DNA from: Seiridium cupressi
Lineage: Eukaryota; Ascomycota; Sordariomycetes; Amphisphaeriales; Sporocadaceae
Length of the DNA: 64,000 bases
Assembly (NCBI GenBank): GCA_036674765.1
Contig: JARVKI010000044.1
Location: 62,001-126,000 of the forward strand
Direction of reading: 5' to 3'
Below, one piece after another: positions 12,855 to 24,460 of the stretch. The notes beneath the pieces are model-generated. The model did not search any database. It was given only the letters and a program-made list of their open reading frames with translations, and was not told the origin of the DNA. The first letter of the stretch is position 1, and each line of letters starts with the position of its first letter. The translations under genes were made by a program, and so were the position numbers.

Positions 12855-15800
12855 TGATGGCTACTTGCTGATGCAATGTTTTGGGGCACGGCTTTCTTCC
12901 GCAAAGTCCATTGATCTTAACAGATTAGATTGATCTTGATCCCCATCTTAGTACTCTGTAGGAGTTATCCCTATCCCCCCATTCGATGAAGTTGTTTCGG
13001 TAACCGGTTCGTGTAGAGAAACCCGTCGAACCATATCCTAACGTGTGAAAGTCTTGGTAATCCATCTAATTGAGTTAAGTCACATTCTTATAGCCGGAAA
13101 ATACTGTGATAACGCCCTGCAGGACTTCCCATACAACCACCTGATCATTGAGCACTCATAATTATTCCAAGCCCAGCAAGCTCTATGGCACAGGCCTAGA
13201 AAGTCTCTATACCGAAAAGCTTCAGTCTCATTGGCCATCAACAATTAATGAAATACCTAGCTCGCCCTCTTCCTCGAGCTTAGTAAGGAAGATCCGGCTA
13301 ATGCCGATAACACCTCGAATCGGAAACAACCACCACGAAGATCAAATCACATATTAGGAAGAACCGTCGTCATCGCTCAAGGGCCCTGGTCTCCCTACAG
13401 ACTCTAGCCTGACTGTTACTATGATTGCTGACCGACCGACAGCCGGGCTGTGGAGTGAGTGGACCTGCCGATGACGACCGCTTTCGCGGAGACACGTCCG
13501 GCGGCCTATGAAAAGCCGATTCGTTGCGGCAGTTGCGTGCGGAGGGAGAATATTTTACTGTTGCCTAACTCTCCGGGAAGCGGAAGGCGCCCACTGCGAA
13601 TCACGACGGGAAGGTCGACGACTAAACTGCTAGGCAGCGCCTGTTGTGCCCACCAAGGAGTGTGTCTACTCGGCGGGACGTCTTGAGTCTCGATGGAATA
13701 TGGCCACGAGTATCCCTTGCAATACGTGTCTGCCTCGTTACAACCTGGGCCAGGGATTGGTTGCAGAAGTACCGAAAGCTTTTGAGTTTAAGTACATGCC
13801 AGGATGCCCAGGGAGAGCCCCCGTTTAGGATGACATGATCATCAAGAACTGACTTGGAAGCTCCAGTATTGTCTGCCGGTTGTGACTCGGAGCTGTCTCG
13901 GTCGGTCAGATGTGTACGTATGCAAGCTCTTGGCTGGTTCGACGGGACTGCATTGGCCGGTAAAAAAAAAGAAAAAAAAAAAAAGGTACGGAATGCTTTC
14001 ATAGGATTTTAAAGGCATGGAGACATTCCTACCAAGGCTAAGATTGGGTTGCGTGTTCTGAGTCGGTGTTGGTCTGACTAGGGCTACTCAGGACATGGAA
14101 ATCCACGTATTCTCTTGTGATGTGTGTCGCTAGGCTGACGATAATCATGACTAAAGGGACGAGGACGCCTAGTTGGTAGCCGCCAAGACTTGAAACTCCG
14201 GGGAATATCATTTGGCTTCACGACCACGTACGGCACTAAGAAGAGGTCGGGCGCAAGCAGAGGCACGGGCGCGAGTCGGTTCCTAATCGTGAGTTAGTCT
14301 TCACTAAGTGACTAAGCTTCTTTTACGTCCGTCACTCCGCAAGCTATCGTCAACTCGAAATCATCTTTCATGTGGTGCAATAGGAAGAAGAAAAGAATAG
14401 CAATGCAGTAGCTAAGAAGGCCATACCCGTCTGATGCAGTGAATGCCACCCTACCCGAACCCATGCAACCCAACCAGACATGACAAGCTTCGTATGTATG
14501 TTACATTGCTAATTCATGGTACATGCATGACAAAGATGATGGTGATCATATCGCAAAAGTACTATACCAGTTCATCTGAAGGCAACTTGATGCCCGCAAT
14601 GGCTACTGGCATAGTCGGAGAATAGAGTAGGACACGGCATGGCTTGTAGTGTATTGAACAGGCAGCCACGTGAGCTTGCCGTCCCGTATCCGAAGAGGCT
14701 TCCCGTTACAAGTTGAACTACGACGACAGTGGATCGTGAACGTGTAGCCGCGTGCCGTCATCTAAAAGACTAAGCAGGAGCCCGGTTTGACGAAGCTATG
14801 GCGTGAGCATGGCCTGTGCCTTGGAGACTTTCATCGTGGCTTTGCAAGGAAGAGACGCGCGTCCCGAGAAGTGGATATTGAAGAAGCGCACCATGGGTGG
14901 AGCCCCCTTGCTTCCTGGCTTCTTCGAAAATGGCCGAGTGTCGTTCGATAGCCCTGCCGACGTGCCTTTGGTCTTCCCCAAGAGACCCACGCGGCGTTTA
15001 TTTCGCAGATTACCTACCGTATCCGACTCTCGCTGGAGGAATCTATTATGGTACGCGTTGCTAGTAGCTGATCTGTGGCGCTGGCTCGGCAGTGGCCACA
15101 GCTTCAAGATCCTCGGATAAGTTTGTGACGAGTTCTGTCTGCACCTGGGGTATTTCGTGGCTGTGCGCTTGTCACAGAGGCATTTGTATCTTCGAGACGA
15201 GCTCATCCTTGTCTGGCAAGCAAGGTCTGAACCACTGTTTCCGAATCATTTGCCATGTACGACGCGGACGGTGAACACTCCACGCCAGATTATATTTCTG
15301 CGGATTTCGGTTCATGCCGGTTTCCCCAAGGCATGTGCTAGGCGAAGGGCATGGTTGATCAACTTTAGCGAGACTCGGTTTATGCCGGTGGAAAGAGTGA
15401 ACCGAACGTATTATAGGCGAAGCAAAGAACAAGCATATTCCAATCCAATGATAAAAGGCATAACTTCGAGTCCCATCAAATTAGATTGTAGAGTAGGGCC
15501 TAGTCATTTCGGGATTTTCGAGATGCATGTTCAAAAACGCTGAATGACTTCTGAACCCCCCTCTCCGACGTGCAGTGCAGGCATGCATGCATCAACAAAA
15601 CGCTCGCAACCAAGGGTTTCTGTCTCAGTGTTTCGCCTTCCACAAAGAGAACGGAAAGGAGTCTTGCCAGCGAACACTTTTGAAGGTGCATACAGGCAAG
15701 GATACTATGATGTCCAAAGCTCGAACGAAGCGTTTTGGTCGTGGAAACATGTCCGAAAAAGACAGCGACTGTTGTAGCTAGTCATTCGCATATGCCAAGC

Positions 15801-16900
15801 CTTCAATATCGCGGATATACTCATTCACCTGGCTGCAAAAGTTTTGGCAAATCATCAGAGGTAGGCGACCACATAGTCAACGGCCCGTCCGCAATAGAAG
15901 ATATAGGGCATAAGGACCCGACGGCGATCTTGAAGTCGTCCATCTGATGTTCTTCGCGATGGGGTCTCGTCTGATTGGTTGGAGGCATTGATGCATATTG
16001 AAAGGGGTAAGGGACGCGCAAGCGTTTGGGGGCTCAAACACTAAAATTGTCAGCCACCCCACGTGATCGACGTCGCTGCGACATGCGAAAGGAAAGTTTA
16101 TCATGAGTGCCGATAATATCAATCGACAGGATGTAGGTAGCCATGAGGTGGTAGGGGGAGTGAAGAATATGTACCTTTGGGAGTTCATCACACTACGGGA
16201 GCATTTTGAGGCAGAGGAGAGAGAGAGCATTGGTCAGTATATCGAGACGGTGATGATCGCTGGCATCCCAAAGCTTTCAGTGCTGCCTGGCACCGCATAC
16301 CAAGAGCTATGGCTAGTGCCCAATCGACTTGTCGTCATAAACCAATATCAAGCTAGACATTCTGACTCGTCCAGACCCAGGCGACAAGCAAACTCGAGTA
16401 GCGACGTAAACATGGAGAATATGCGGTCTCGGTTGGAAATTAGGATTTACCTCTCAGTAGGCCCGTATCGGCGTGCCGCGTCATGAGCTGTAGCAGCGTG
16501 TTCCGGTTGTGGGTGAGGCAAGAATAATTAAGCTTATCGCTCAAAACCAATGTAGCCACACAGACATGACGCGAGGACCATTTTTCTCGAACAAAAAGCA
16601 GACGACAAGCTTTCCCCCCTACTCTCTTCAGAAGGCATCCATGAGCAGCAGGGTGCCGGTGAGGTGAGGTTCCGGATGGGTTGCCGGCAGGGGCATTGGT
16701 GTTTTGTGGTTCATGTTTCGTCTGCTGCACACGTCAAACCGAGCATAGCGTCGTCTCTGCAGATCCAGATGCGGGATGCTACCTCGGTAGCTGTCAGCAT
16801 CTGCTAGCAGCTGGGTCGGCCAAGAAGACTGAGACGAAACTGGGACGAAAAGTTGACGAGTCCAAATATGGAGGAGATGTAGAAATTCTAAAATGGCATT
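12855..16900. other. Gene-poor region
   Basis: No gene can be supported in 4 kb. Frames of 100-136 codons occur on both strands, often over the same bases (14796..15206 minus against 14803..15120 plus; 15877..16230 minus against 16103..16486 plus), which argues against coding. The minus frame ending its N-terminus at 14002 begins with a run of Phe encoded by the A/T tract at 13962-13984 and only imitates a signal peptide. Confidence 0.45.
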
Positions 16901-18864
16901 CTCGGTTTCGGCGTCCTCTACCGTGGTCTTGTCCAGCGGCAGCCTCGTGATTGTGGTCCCGACTTGTCTCCATTGGTGAGCTGGGGGTCCATCAAGAACC
17001 GTTATTCGGTGGATAACGGGACGCGCTAGCCAAGACTCCCCGGAGCATTATGCGGGGCGCAAATTGTTAGCGGAAAATTGGCAAAGGCGGAGAAAATATT
17101 GACAAAGGAACGATTGCGATTGGCCCAGGCCCGGGCATTGGATTCTGTCGCCGCGTGGAGGGAAATTGAGAGCGCAAAACGGACTGGAAAAAGGCATGAC
17201 GAATTCTCGGGAAGCCCAGAAGCGTGCCAGGCCGGCGCACGAGGTGGAGCCGACCGGGTGGAAACGGGGCCACTCAATTCGTCAAACTCTTACGGAGCAG
17301 CCTCGCGCCAAGACGGCTTAGGGAGGTGCGTCTAAGCCTGGACAGGCAACTCTCAGCCACTGCCACCAGACGATCAGAGCCGCGCCTCGTCATCGCCTCA
17401 CCCTGCAGAGTATCCAGTCCCGAATTTGCGTTTCGTCTACAGGGTACAGCGGCAGTCCGCGGTGCTGCTGCGCTGAGGGCTCTCTCTTCACCTGTAGCCG
17501 AGCAGCCAGACGCTTACTGCAGTAGGCATGTCGCGGTTGCTGGGCTCGCCGAGGACACGAAGCCGTGTCTCGTCCGCCCGTCCGCCCGTCCGCCCACGAG
17601 CAAAAGTGAGCAGCAAAGAAGGTGTACACCTGGTGCCCGCGAGTCAAAACCGTCGTCGGAGATCTTTCTACCACGATGCCAAGGACCTAGTGGGCCGAAT
17701 CGGGTCGGGTTGGCGGCGAGGAGTCGTCAACGGGGTCGCAAACTTTCCAGAGGCTTGCGCATACCAACTGGCAGATGGACAGATCACCGGCTGGGCTGTC
17801 AGAGGGCGCGTCTTCAGTGCTGAAAGTGGCCCCAGGACTGCCAGCAGGCCAGGCAGAGGGCGACGCACCTATGGAGGGGAGGGGACGCTGGCCCACCCCC
17901 CGTCCAGCTTGAGTCTGCTTCCGGTGCTGGGCTCAGGCACATCCCGACATACGTGTAAACTGATTGGGCCGCCCGTCGAGGAGACGCGCGTTCCCTCCAA
18001 AATTGAGATCCATCCTAGGACCGTCCGGGGCCCTCCCGCTGCGGCACTGCCTGTGCTCCCATTTAGCACGTAATGGCCTTGCGTCTCAAAGCTCCTCCTG
18101 GCAGACCTGGCACTCACACACTCTCTGGCGACCAATTGTCCGACACGACTGGGCCTGCCTGCGTCTCTGCTGCTTGTGCTGCGTACGCCTTTCCCGCGCT
18201 AGGCCTGTCCTAAGACTAGGCTGCTGCTGTTCGCCCAGGTCCCCGTCTCTCAAGCCGGACGGTCCACGCAACCTCGCCATCCACTGGGTGCCCACAGACT
18301 CTATTCCTCTCTAATAATCATTTCCCTCCTTTGAAACCCTGTAGCAGGGCCCCCTCCCATTACCGTGCTCTTCTAGCCTCTGCTACGTAACGGTCCCCTG
18401 CCTCCGTAGAACGTCGTCGTGGCCTGCATCGAAACCTTCTTCCTCATCACCCACACAACCCCCCGACAGATATCGTCGACCGCTTCTGTCGTTCTTTCTC
18501 GCCCAGCGTTGAACTGCGACCGACAGCGGCTTTTTGCGGAGGACCCCAGGATCGACCATCTACCGTGGAGGCCAACACGAATGCAACCGTTTGGAGCGAT
18601 AACGAGGACGGGCTAGGCCACAAGAGCCTGACTTCCGATCACCGTGCAGCCAATTCATCTATCAGATAGATTAACCGGCGCTATCAACTGCCCGCCGAGG
18701 TCTGTTACTGGTGATCACTCGAATTTGGAGTTTGGCCACTATCACTATACTCGATTGTTCAACGGAGCCAACCTTACGATACTCAAACCACGAACCGGAG
18801 ACGGCCTTACTCTCGACGGTCCTTACAGAAACACCACCAAAACACCCACGACACAACTATCACA
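16901..18864 (+). promoter_or_regulatory. GC-rich upstream region and probable long leader of PNG1
   Basis: Composition becomes clearly GC-rich here compared with the preceding 4 kb. Long frames appear in all directions (17224..17823 and 17528..18073 plus, 17869..18135 minus), as expected when stop codons are rare, and none has a recognisable domain. A short direct repeat, three copies of CGTCCGCC, lies at 17571-17594. From about 18300 the sequence becomes C/T- and CA-rich, typical of fungal promoters and leaders. Function is inferred from position only. Confidence 0.4.
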
Positions 18865-20310
18865 ATGGACGGCCAAAGCCAGCAGCCTGGCGAGAACCAG
18901 GGCGAGTACGGAGATGATTGGGCCAAGGGACTGACTGCTCAATTCGAGCAGCTCATGAGTACGCGACGAATGAACGATTTGAGACAGGCCCGAGCCGACA
19001 GATTACGGGCAGAATCACCAGTACTCCGGGATAGCTCGTCGCATTCAAATCTAAGAGCGCCATTCTCTTCAGAACACGGCAGACCGTCAACGTCGCACAG
19101 TCAATCGCACGGCCGGACACCCGAACCCGCAATGCCACCATCTTACTCATCGCTACGACATCTGCCTCTGTTCCCGACACCGCCTGCAGCTCACGACCGT
19201 GAGTCGCAAAAGTTCCGCAACTTGATGGTAGCGTTGTCGGCGACACCGACCAAATACGAAAACCCTGGACTGCTGGACGAGGCATTACAAGTGATTCCGC
19301 TAGACAGAATCTACAGCGAAGCCGAAGAGGAGAGCCAGGTATTGCAAGCCCAAGCCGAGAGCATGGGCGACGGTCGCAAACCCGAATGGGGTCACCAGGA
19401 TTGTGTTATCCGTGCACTGTTAAGATGGTTCAAGAGGTCATTCTTCACATGGGTCAACAACCCAGCTTGCCCTGTCTGTTTTGCGCCGACAATTGCAAGG
19501 GGCATGACCCAGCCTACACCCGAGGAAAGTGCACGCGGTGCCATGCGTGTCGAGCTATACGAATGCTCTAGTCAGGCTTGCCGAGCTTTCGAGCGATTTC
19601 CCAGATACAGCGATGTCTGGCAATTGTTACAAACCAGGCGAGGTCGCGTTGGTGAATGGGCCAACGCCTTCTCCATGTTGTGCCGAGCAGTCGGCGGCAG
19701 AGTACGATGGGTGTGGAACGCCGAAGACCACGTATGGACTGAGGTGTACTCGGACCACCAAAAGCGATGGATCCACGTCGATGCCTGTGAGGAGGCGTGG
19801 GACAACCCGCGACTTTACACCGAAGGATGGGGTAAGCAGATGTCATACTGCATTGCCTTCAGCATCGAAGGTGCGACAGACGTCACTCGCCGATACGTGC
19901 GGAAGAGTGAGCATGCTGCAGATCGCAAGAAGTGCCCAGAAGAGGTCATGCTACATATTACCCAGGAGATTAAGCAGCTCCGACGAGCCAATTTGACCAA
20001 GGAGCAACGTTTTGCGCTTGAGAAGGAGGACTCTAGGGAAGACCGAGAACTTCGGGGCTATGTGCTGGCTTCGATAACCCAAGCCGTCACAAACATGGTT
20101 CCTGGTCCATTCCCAGCTTCGCCAGCTCGAGTACCTGTCGCACCAACCCGCCCACCGCCAGTCCCGTCGTCCTCGAGCGATGACCAGAAGTTGCCTATTG
20201 AACAGCCCGGCAGACAGAGCGGGAATGCTGAGTGGGTGGCGGCCCGCGAGAATGGCCGGCGGAACCAGCACTTCCTGGATCCACAAGATCCCTCGCGACG
20301 AGGCTTCTAA
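18865..20310 (+). CDS. PNG1: PNG1-type transglutaminase-fold protein, catalytic Cys replaced
   Basis: Orthologue of cytosolic peptide:N-glycanase, which in yeast and animals strips N-glycans from misfolded glycoproteins during ER-associated degradation. Single exon, 481 residues. A disordered N-terminus is followed by the transglutaminase core with a zinc site (CPVC, then CSSQAC). The active-site block reads [10 protein letters not shown] where active enzymes have GRCGEWAN: the nucleophile is Val262. The other triad members remain, His289 in DHVWTEV and Asp306 in WIHVDACEE. The protein should therefore be inactive as a glycanase; Neurospora crassa PNG1 has been reported to lack activity yet to be needed for polar growth, so a structural role is likely here too. 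The C-terminus is Pro/Ser-rich. No intron or lesion is seen. Confidence 0.9.
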   Translation: MDGQSQQPGENQGEYGDDWAKGLTAQFEQLMSTRRMNDLRQARADRLRAESPVLRDSSSHSNLRAPFSSEHGRPSTSHSQSHGRTPEPAMPPSYSSLRHLPLFPTPPAAHDRESQKFRNLMVALSATPTKYENPGLLDEALQVIPLDRIYSEAEEESQVLQAQAESMGDGRKPEWGHQDCVIRALLRWFKRSFFTWVNNPACPVCFAPTIARGMTQPTPEESARGAMRVELYECSSQACRAFERFPRYSDVWQLLQTRRGRVGEWANAFSMLCRAVGGRVRWVWNAEDHVWTEVYSDHQKRWIHVDACEEAWDNPRLYTEGWGKQMSYCIAFSIEGATDVTRRYVRKSEHAADRKKCPEEVMLHITQEIKQLRRANLTKEQRFALEKEDSREDRELRGYVLASITQAVTNMVPGPFPASPARVPVAPTRPPPVPSSSSDDQKLPIEQPGRQSGNAEWVAARENGRRNQHFLDPQDPSRRGF

Positions 20311-22026
20311 TGGACTCAAGACACCTCGACCACCAATCTTACATCTAATTCCGTTTGTGTCTAATCTACAAATACCCTGACAACATCTACCAATAACGGT
20401 CGCATCACCGTTCGACATGTATCTTACTATTACTTTCCACCTTGGAACCGACGCATACTTTTCTATGTCACTTTTCAATCTACCAACTTCATCCGAACGA
20501 CCAATCATCTTGGAAAACGGCGCATTGCAGTCCTCTGGATAGAGGCGGCATTTTATACATTTCTTTTTTATCACTTGCCATTTTGGGGTTGGGAAATAGG
20601 GCGGACGAGAAAGGCGGATCTCATCATAAAGCAGCCCTGGCGTTCCGGTAAACTACGCATGAGGAATGGAGCTCAGACGGATGAACGGCTTATGCGACGA
20701 TGGGATAAGCGAGTTGCGCACTGCATCAGATGGATGCAGTATTTTATTGCGCTTGTGAGATACTCAAGATGGGGGGTTTTCAAGCGGAGGAGAGGCCAGC
20801 GATCGGTCCTAGACACGATGATACCCCGTGGTGGAAACATTCCTGGGGGTTTCCATCGATAGCGCGTTAGCTATTAGACGACAGCGCCGCAAATAGAAGA
20901 GGAATCTTTTGACTGTTCTATCCATTCTTGGTATTCCGCGCTTGGCTCGTTATGATCCGGATTTTGTCCATCAATCACAACACGTTGCACAGACCTGAGC
21001 CGCAAGAGGCACCCCGCCCCGATGGCTTGGTACATTTTAGATCTCACAAAGCCAAGGGCCCCTGAATACCACGTACATGTAGGCAAGCTTTGATTCCAGG
21101 GTCGGTGACCAGGTGCAAAACGGGTCACGGAGGAGTGCTCAAAAGGGCCCAGCACGTAAAAGCATGGGACAGCACGAGATTCTTACCCCAGATCCGCCAG
21201 CTCGGCGGCCACCAGCGCCAGGATGCACCAGGCACTTAACTCGCAGCCGCGTTCTGCGACGTTCTGGCCCACTTGGCAGAACTGCCCAGATGCTTTAGGC
21301 AACGATTTAAAGAACAGCACTCGTAATCTTACTGTCCCAGCGCGCATGGACCATTGATAGAGCGTTGTGTTACTGCTTGGGGAAATTCAAATGTCACACG
21401 TTACATTGAACCAGGAGTCGAGGCCAACAGGAACTGCCGTGCATTGCATATGAATGCCAATATCGGTTGTAAGGGACGGGGGGCCTTGTCGATGTATAAC
21501 GGGCCTTGGCCCTTTCAGTCATGAAACCCGTTCCCAATTGGCGACACAAATTAGCGAAGCTCTCTCTCTTGGATGATCAATCATCATTGTTCGTTTCTTT
21601 GTTTCAATTCTAGATTCACAACATTATAACTACTTGTAGTCACTGACTGACATGGGCTCCATAGGATCGACTACATGAACTAGTAGAAAAAAAATGAAAG
21701 CAATGAGCACAGTCAGTACAGTCAGTCAGCACAGCCATTTTACGCCCAAGCACCCGCTCTTTCAGCTGGGCTGAAGCGTGACCATGTCTTTGTCTAAAAA
21801 AATCAGTTCATTCTCAATAACCCCCTCTTGTATTCGCCTTGTTGAAGTTGTGCCGTATCATGTCTTTTATCGTCTTGCCAGACTTGCTACACAATCTACT
21901 TGTGTGATGACGGCCGTTGCGCATATAAGCTCCACTATAACATTGTTTAGAGCTGCTGCCTAATCCGTCCATCAATAGGCACATTCAACGCCAAAATACT
22001 TTGTATCTACTACTGGACCCCCAAAC
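20311..22026. other. Intergenic, no supportable gene
   Basis: Contains the 3' region of PNG1 and the promoter of the next gene. The last 450 bases are AT-rich with short CAGTCAGTA-type repeats at about 21708-21735. No domain-bearing frame was found on either strand. Confidence 0.45.
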
Positions 22027-23277
22027 ATGTCGGAAAACAATATGTCGGAAAATGCGTACCCGATCGACACTTCGGCGGATGCTGAAGCAGTCTCTACCAT
22101 CCGTGGCCGGCTTCCGGTAAAAACCAACAGCATCACCAACTTCGACCCAGACCAGATCCGCCAGGATGCGGCTGACGTCCGCATCATCGTGCACCACAAG
22201 TTCCCAGCCTTGGTGGAGGAATTTTTGCAACACAAGCGAGAACATGGCAGTGCAATAGAAAAATCCTTCTACGGCACACCCAAGACCTGGACGGTAGAGC
22301 AGCAGATTGCTCGGCTTGTAGAGAAGAGAGCCTTGGTCTTCATGAACTCTTCTGATCACACTCTCCTACGAGACGGCCGGAGCGTCAGTCAACTGTACAA
22401 AGAGTGGGATAGAGTCGGGACCGACGCCGAGGTTACTAGCAAATACCTAACCCTCCGGGAGTATTTGAGTTACGATGAGATGATGCTTGGCTCCCTCCTC
22501 GGTGTCAGTGGGCCCAGTTACTTTATCAACGAGGGCAGGCGACATAACGCAGCCAGGCCAGGGAAGCCGGGCACCTTCGAGAACCGTGGGATTATCATTG
22601 GGCTCGTTGGCGCACGGTTTGAGCGAGCTGATCGCATGGACAGTGTTTTCTGCGAGCCTGCAGTCGCTAGGCCCAGGCAACACCACGCGTTGAGCACGAT
22701 ATTCGCCAACTGCTTCGGTAGGAGGATAAATGGTCGGCAGCAGTTTGACCACAGTATGTACAAGGCACGAATGCGAATCACCGTCGATCTTCTTCTCCGG
22801 GAGGCCAACGAGCGTGCGAAAGCTGCAGGAAAGAATGCCTATGCCCACGTCGTAGGCCTGGGCCTCGGGGTGTGGCAGGTCGATAAGGAACAGCCAGAGG
22901 CCTACTTGGGGGCCTTCATGGATGCTCTGGACAGCTTCGGTGCCAAGATGCAGAATATCGGGACACTGAATTTTGCTTACATCAACGTGAACAAGCAGAC
23001 AGAGGATGCTATGAAGGCGGCAGCGAGACCGCACGGCATTGACGTCATCTTTTCGAGGCGCGAGCCTGCCGCCACGCTCCCGCCTGAGAAGAAGAACGAG
23101 CTCTTGGTTCTCTCTTATGCTTGGGATAGCAACGCATATCCAGGTAACGAATATTGGGAAGGAATCCTTTTCGCAAGTGGGGATCCGGCGGCAGCCTGCA
23201 TGTCTACAATATCTGAGCTGCACAACTCAATTCTCAACCCGCAATTCTTGAGCAAAATTCAGGTACTGGGCCCGTAG
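22027..23277 (+). CDS. DUF4804-type protein, possible macrodomain-like fold
   Basis: Single-exon protein of 416 residues. Two blocks look diagnostic of the DUF4804 family: GPSYFINEGRRHN...GTFENRGIIIGLVGARFER (residues about 160-200) and AYAHVVGLGLGVWQ (about 272-285), with YAWDSNAYPGNEYW and ASGDPAAACMSTI near the end. From memory, the Legionella effector MavL belongs to this family and folds like an ADP-ribose-binding macrodomain with hydrolase activity; that link is tentative. No signal peptide or membrane helix is visible, so a soluble intracellular protein is expected. The start could also be the second Met (MSENA, codon 6). It converges on the Ap4A phosphorylase gene, 217 bases away. No lesion is seen. 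Confidence 0.65.
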   Translation: MSENNMSENAYPIDTSADAEAVSTIRGRLPVKTNSITNFDPDQIRQDAADVRIIVHHKFPALVEEFLQHKREHGSAIEKSFYGTPKTWTVEQQIARLVEKRALVFMNSSDHTLLRDGRSVSQLYKEWDRVGTDAEVTSKYLTLREYLSYDEMMLGSLLGVSGPSYFINEGRRHNAARPGKPGTFENRGIIIGLVGARFERADRMDSVFCEPAVARPRQHHALSTIFANCFGRRINGRQQFDHSMYKARMRITVDLLLREANERAKAAGKNAYAHVVGLGLGVWQVDKEQPEAYLGAFMDALDSFGAKMQNIGTLNFAYINVNKQTEDAMKAAARPHGIDVIFSRREPAATLPPEKKNELLVLSYAWDSNAYPGNEYWEGILFASGDPAAACMSTISELHNSILNPQFLSKIQVLGP

Positions 23278-23494
23278 AGGAAAAATCTTGTGCCATGAAC
23301 CCGGTTCGAGGTGCCTTTAGTCTAATTACATAGGTAAGAAGCCATGAAAATTGGTAGAAGCAATGGATATCCTTAACGAACCAAATCGCGCTGACTGTTT
23401 CCCCGTCTATGTCTCGTCTAATTTCTCCCAAACGCCTTACATATCGCTCGATTCCAGTTATGTCTCTTACCGCACCTTATCTTGAATAAAAAAA

Positions 23495-24460
23495 TCATAA
23501 ATGGTCACCATTGATTCCTTGCGCAGCACCATTCGAATGTCTCAGAACACCGAGTTGCTGGATGACCCCCAATGGGCCTTGGTCGAGCCAACATCTCAGT
23601 TCATCGTTACTGGCGACTGAAACCATTCCCAGCAGACCGAGCGTGTTCGAATATGCGCCTCCAACGCCCGCCTTTCTCCGGGGAATGACTAACATCCAGT
23701 TCCTTCCGAGCATGAAGTTGTGCGGGACATAGCTTGACGTCGCGGCTCCCGGGTCGAGAATTCTTCTGGCTTCATCAACCATTTGTGTGTAGACATCAAA
23801 TAGCTGCTTGGGGCCCAGGTCATCATCAAACCCCCGAAGAATGTATTGATACGGTATGTGGGCGGGTCTCCTTGACATGGCGGGCCATGGAGCAAGTCGA
23901 TCCGGCAAGTACGGCGTTAGCTGTAAGTGCTTGTGCAGTCTGCTGCACCCTCCCTCCTTGCCGCAGTTGAAGAACACAAAGTAATTCCAGTTGAGGGCCT
24001 CTAGTACATTCCAGGCCGATTGCATATCATCCAGGTCTAGTTGATCGTACTGTCTCTTGTATCCGTCCTTGGTCAAAAGAAGTAGATGCGGTCTGTACAT
24101 GCAGAACTTGTTGAATGCCAACAGATGTGTCTGACTGACATCGCCAATCTCATAGCCGGAGATATCGATATCACTCCCAGGCGCATACCCGGGTGGCCTC
24201 TTGGCTGTAGCTGTCGCCGCTTTGGGCTCATCCTTGTTATCTTTAATGTAGGGCTTCTTGCTGATTGCGGCCGTCACGGCAAATTCAAACTGACCATGGT
24301 TAGTGGCACAACTTTAAGATTACCATCTGTTCAATATCACCTGAAAGCCATCAAACGATGGCAAGTGGATTTCGGGTTTGTCGTCGTAGAATATCAAGCC
24401 TTCCTCACAGCGGCGGTCGAATTCCGCGAAGATGTCATCTTCGCGGATAGGCACAGCCAT
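23495..24460 (-). CDS. APA2: Ap4A phosphorylase (ATP adenylyltransferase)
   Basis: Enzyme of the HIT-like superfamily that splits diadenosine tetraphosphate with phosphate into ATP and ADP. Exon 1 is 24460..24341 (MAVPIREDDIFAEFDRRC...), a 51-nt intron follows (GTGATA...GGTCAG), and exon 2 is 24289..23495; together 304 residues, close to the fungal APA1/APA2 size. The join gives FQFEFAVTAAISKKP, the expected strand before the substrate site. The catalytic motif is SRLHKHLQLTP with His159 and His161 (HxHxQ), preceded by FFNCGKEGGC. The C-terminal ATP_transf_2-like part (NFMLGRNWMLVIPRRKAG, then GLLGMVSV) is present. A perfect 12-bp inverted repeat with a 1-nt spacer covers 24423-24447, just inside the reading frame. 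APA1 and APA2 cannot be told apart in a filamentous fungus, so the symbol is approximate. Confidence 0.88.
24423..24447. repeat. Perfect 12-bp inverted repeat at start of APA frame
   Basis: Arms TCCGCGAAGATG and CATCTTCGCGGA flank a single base. On the mRNA this hairpin would begin 13 nt into the reading frame, covering codons 5-13. It is also fully coding (IREDDIFAE). Confidence 0.85.

Noticed and set aside
13622..14002. Small secreted protein starting MKAFRTFFFFSFFL
   Set aside because: The hydrophobic run is produced by the poly-A/T tract at 13962-13984; the rest has no cysteine pattern, domain or splice support.
17224..18135. Long overlapping frames upstream of PNG1
   Set aside because: They occur on both strands and in several phases of a GC-rich block, have no recognisable domain and are explained by few stop codons.
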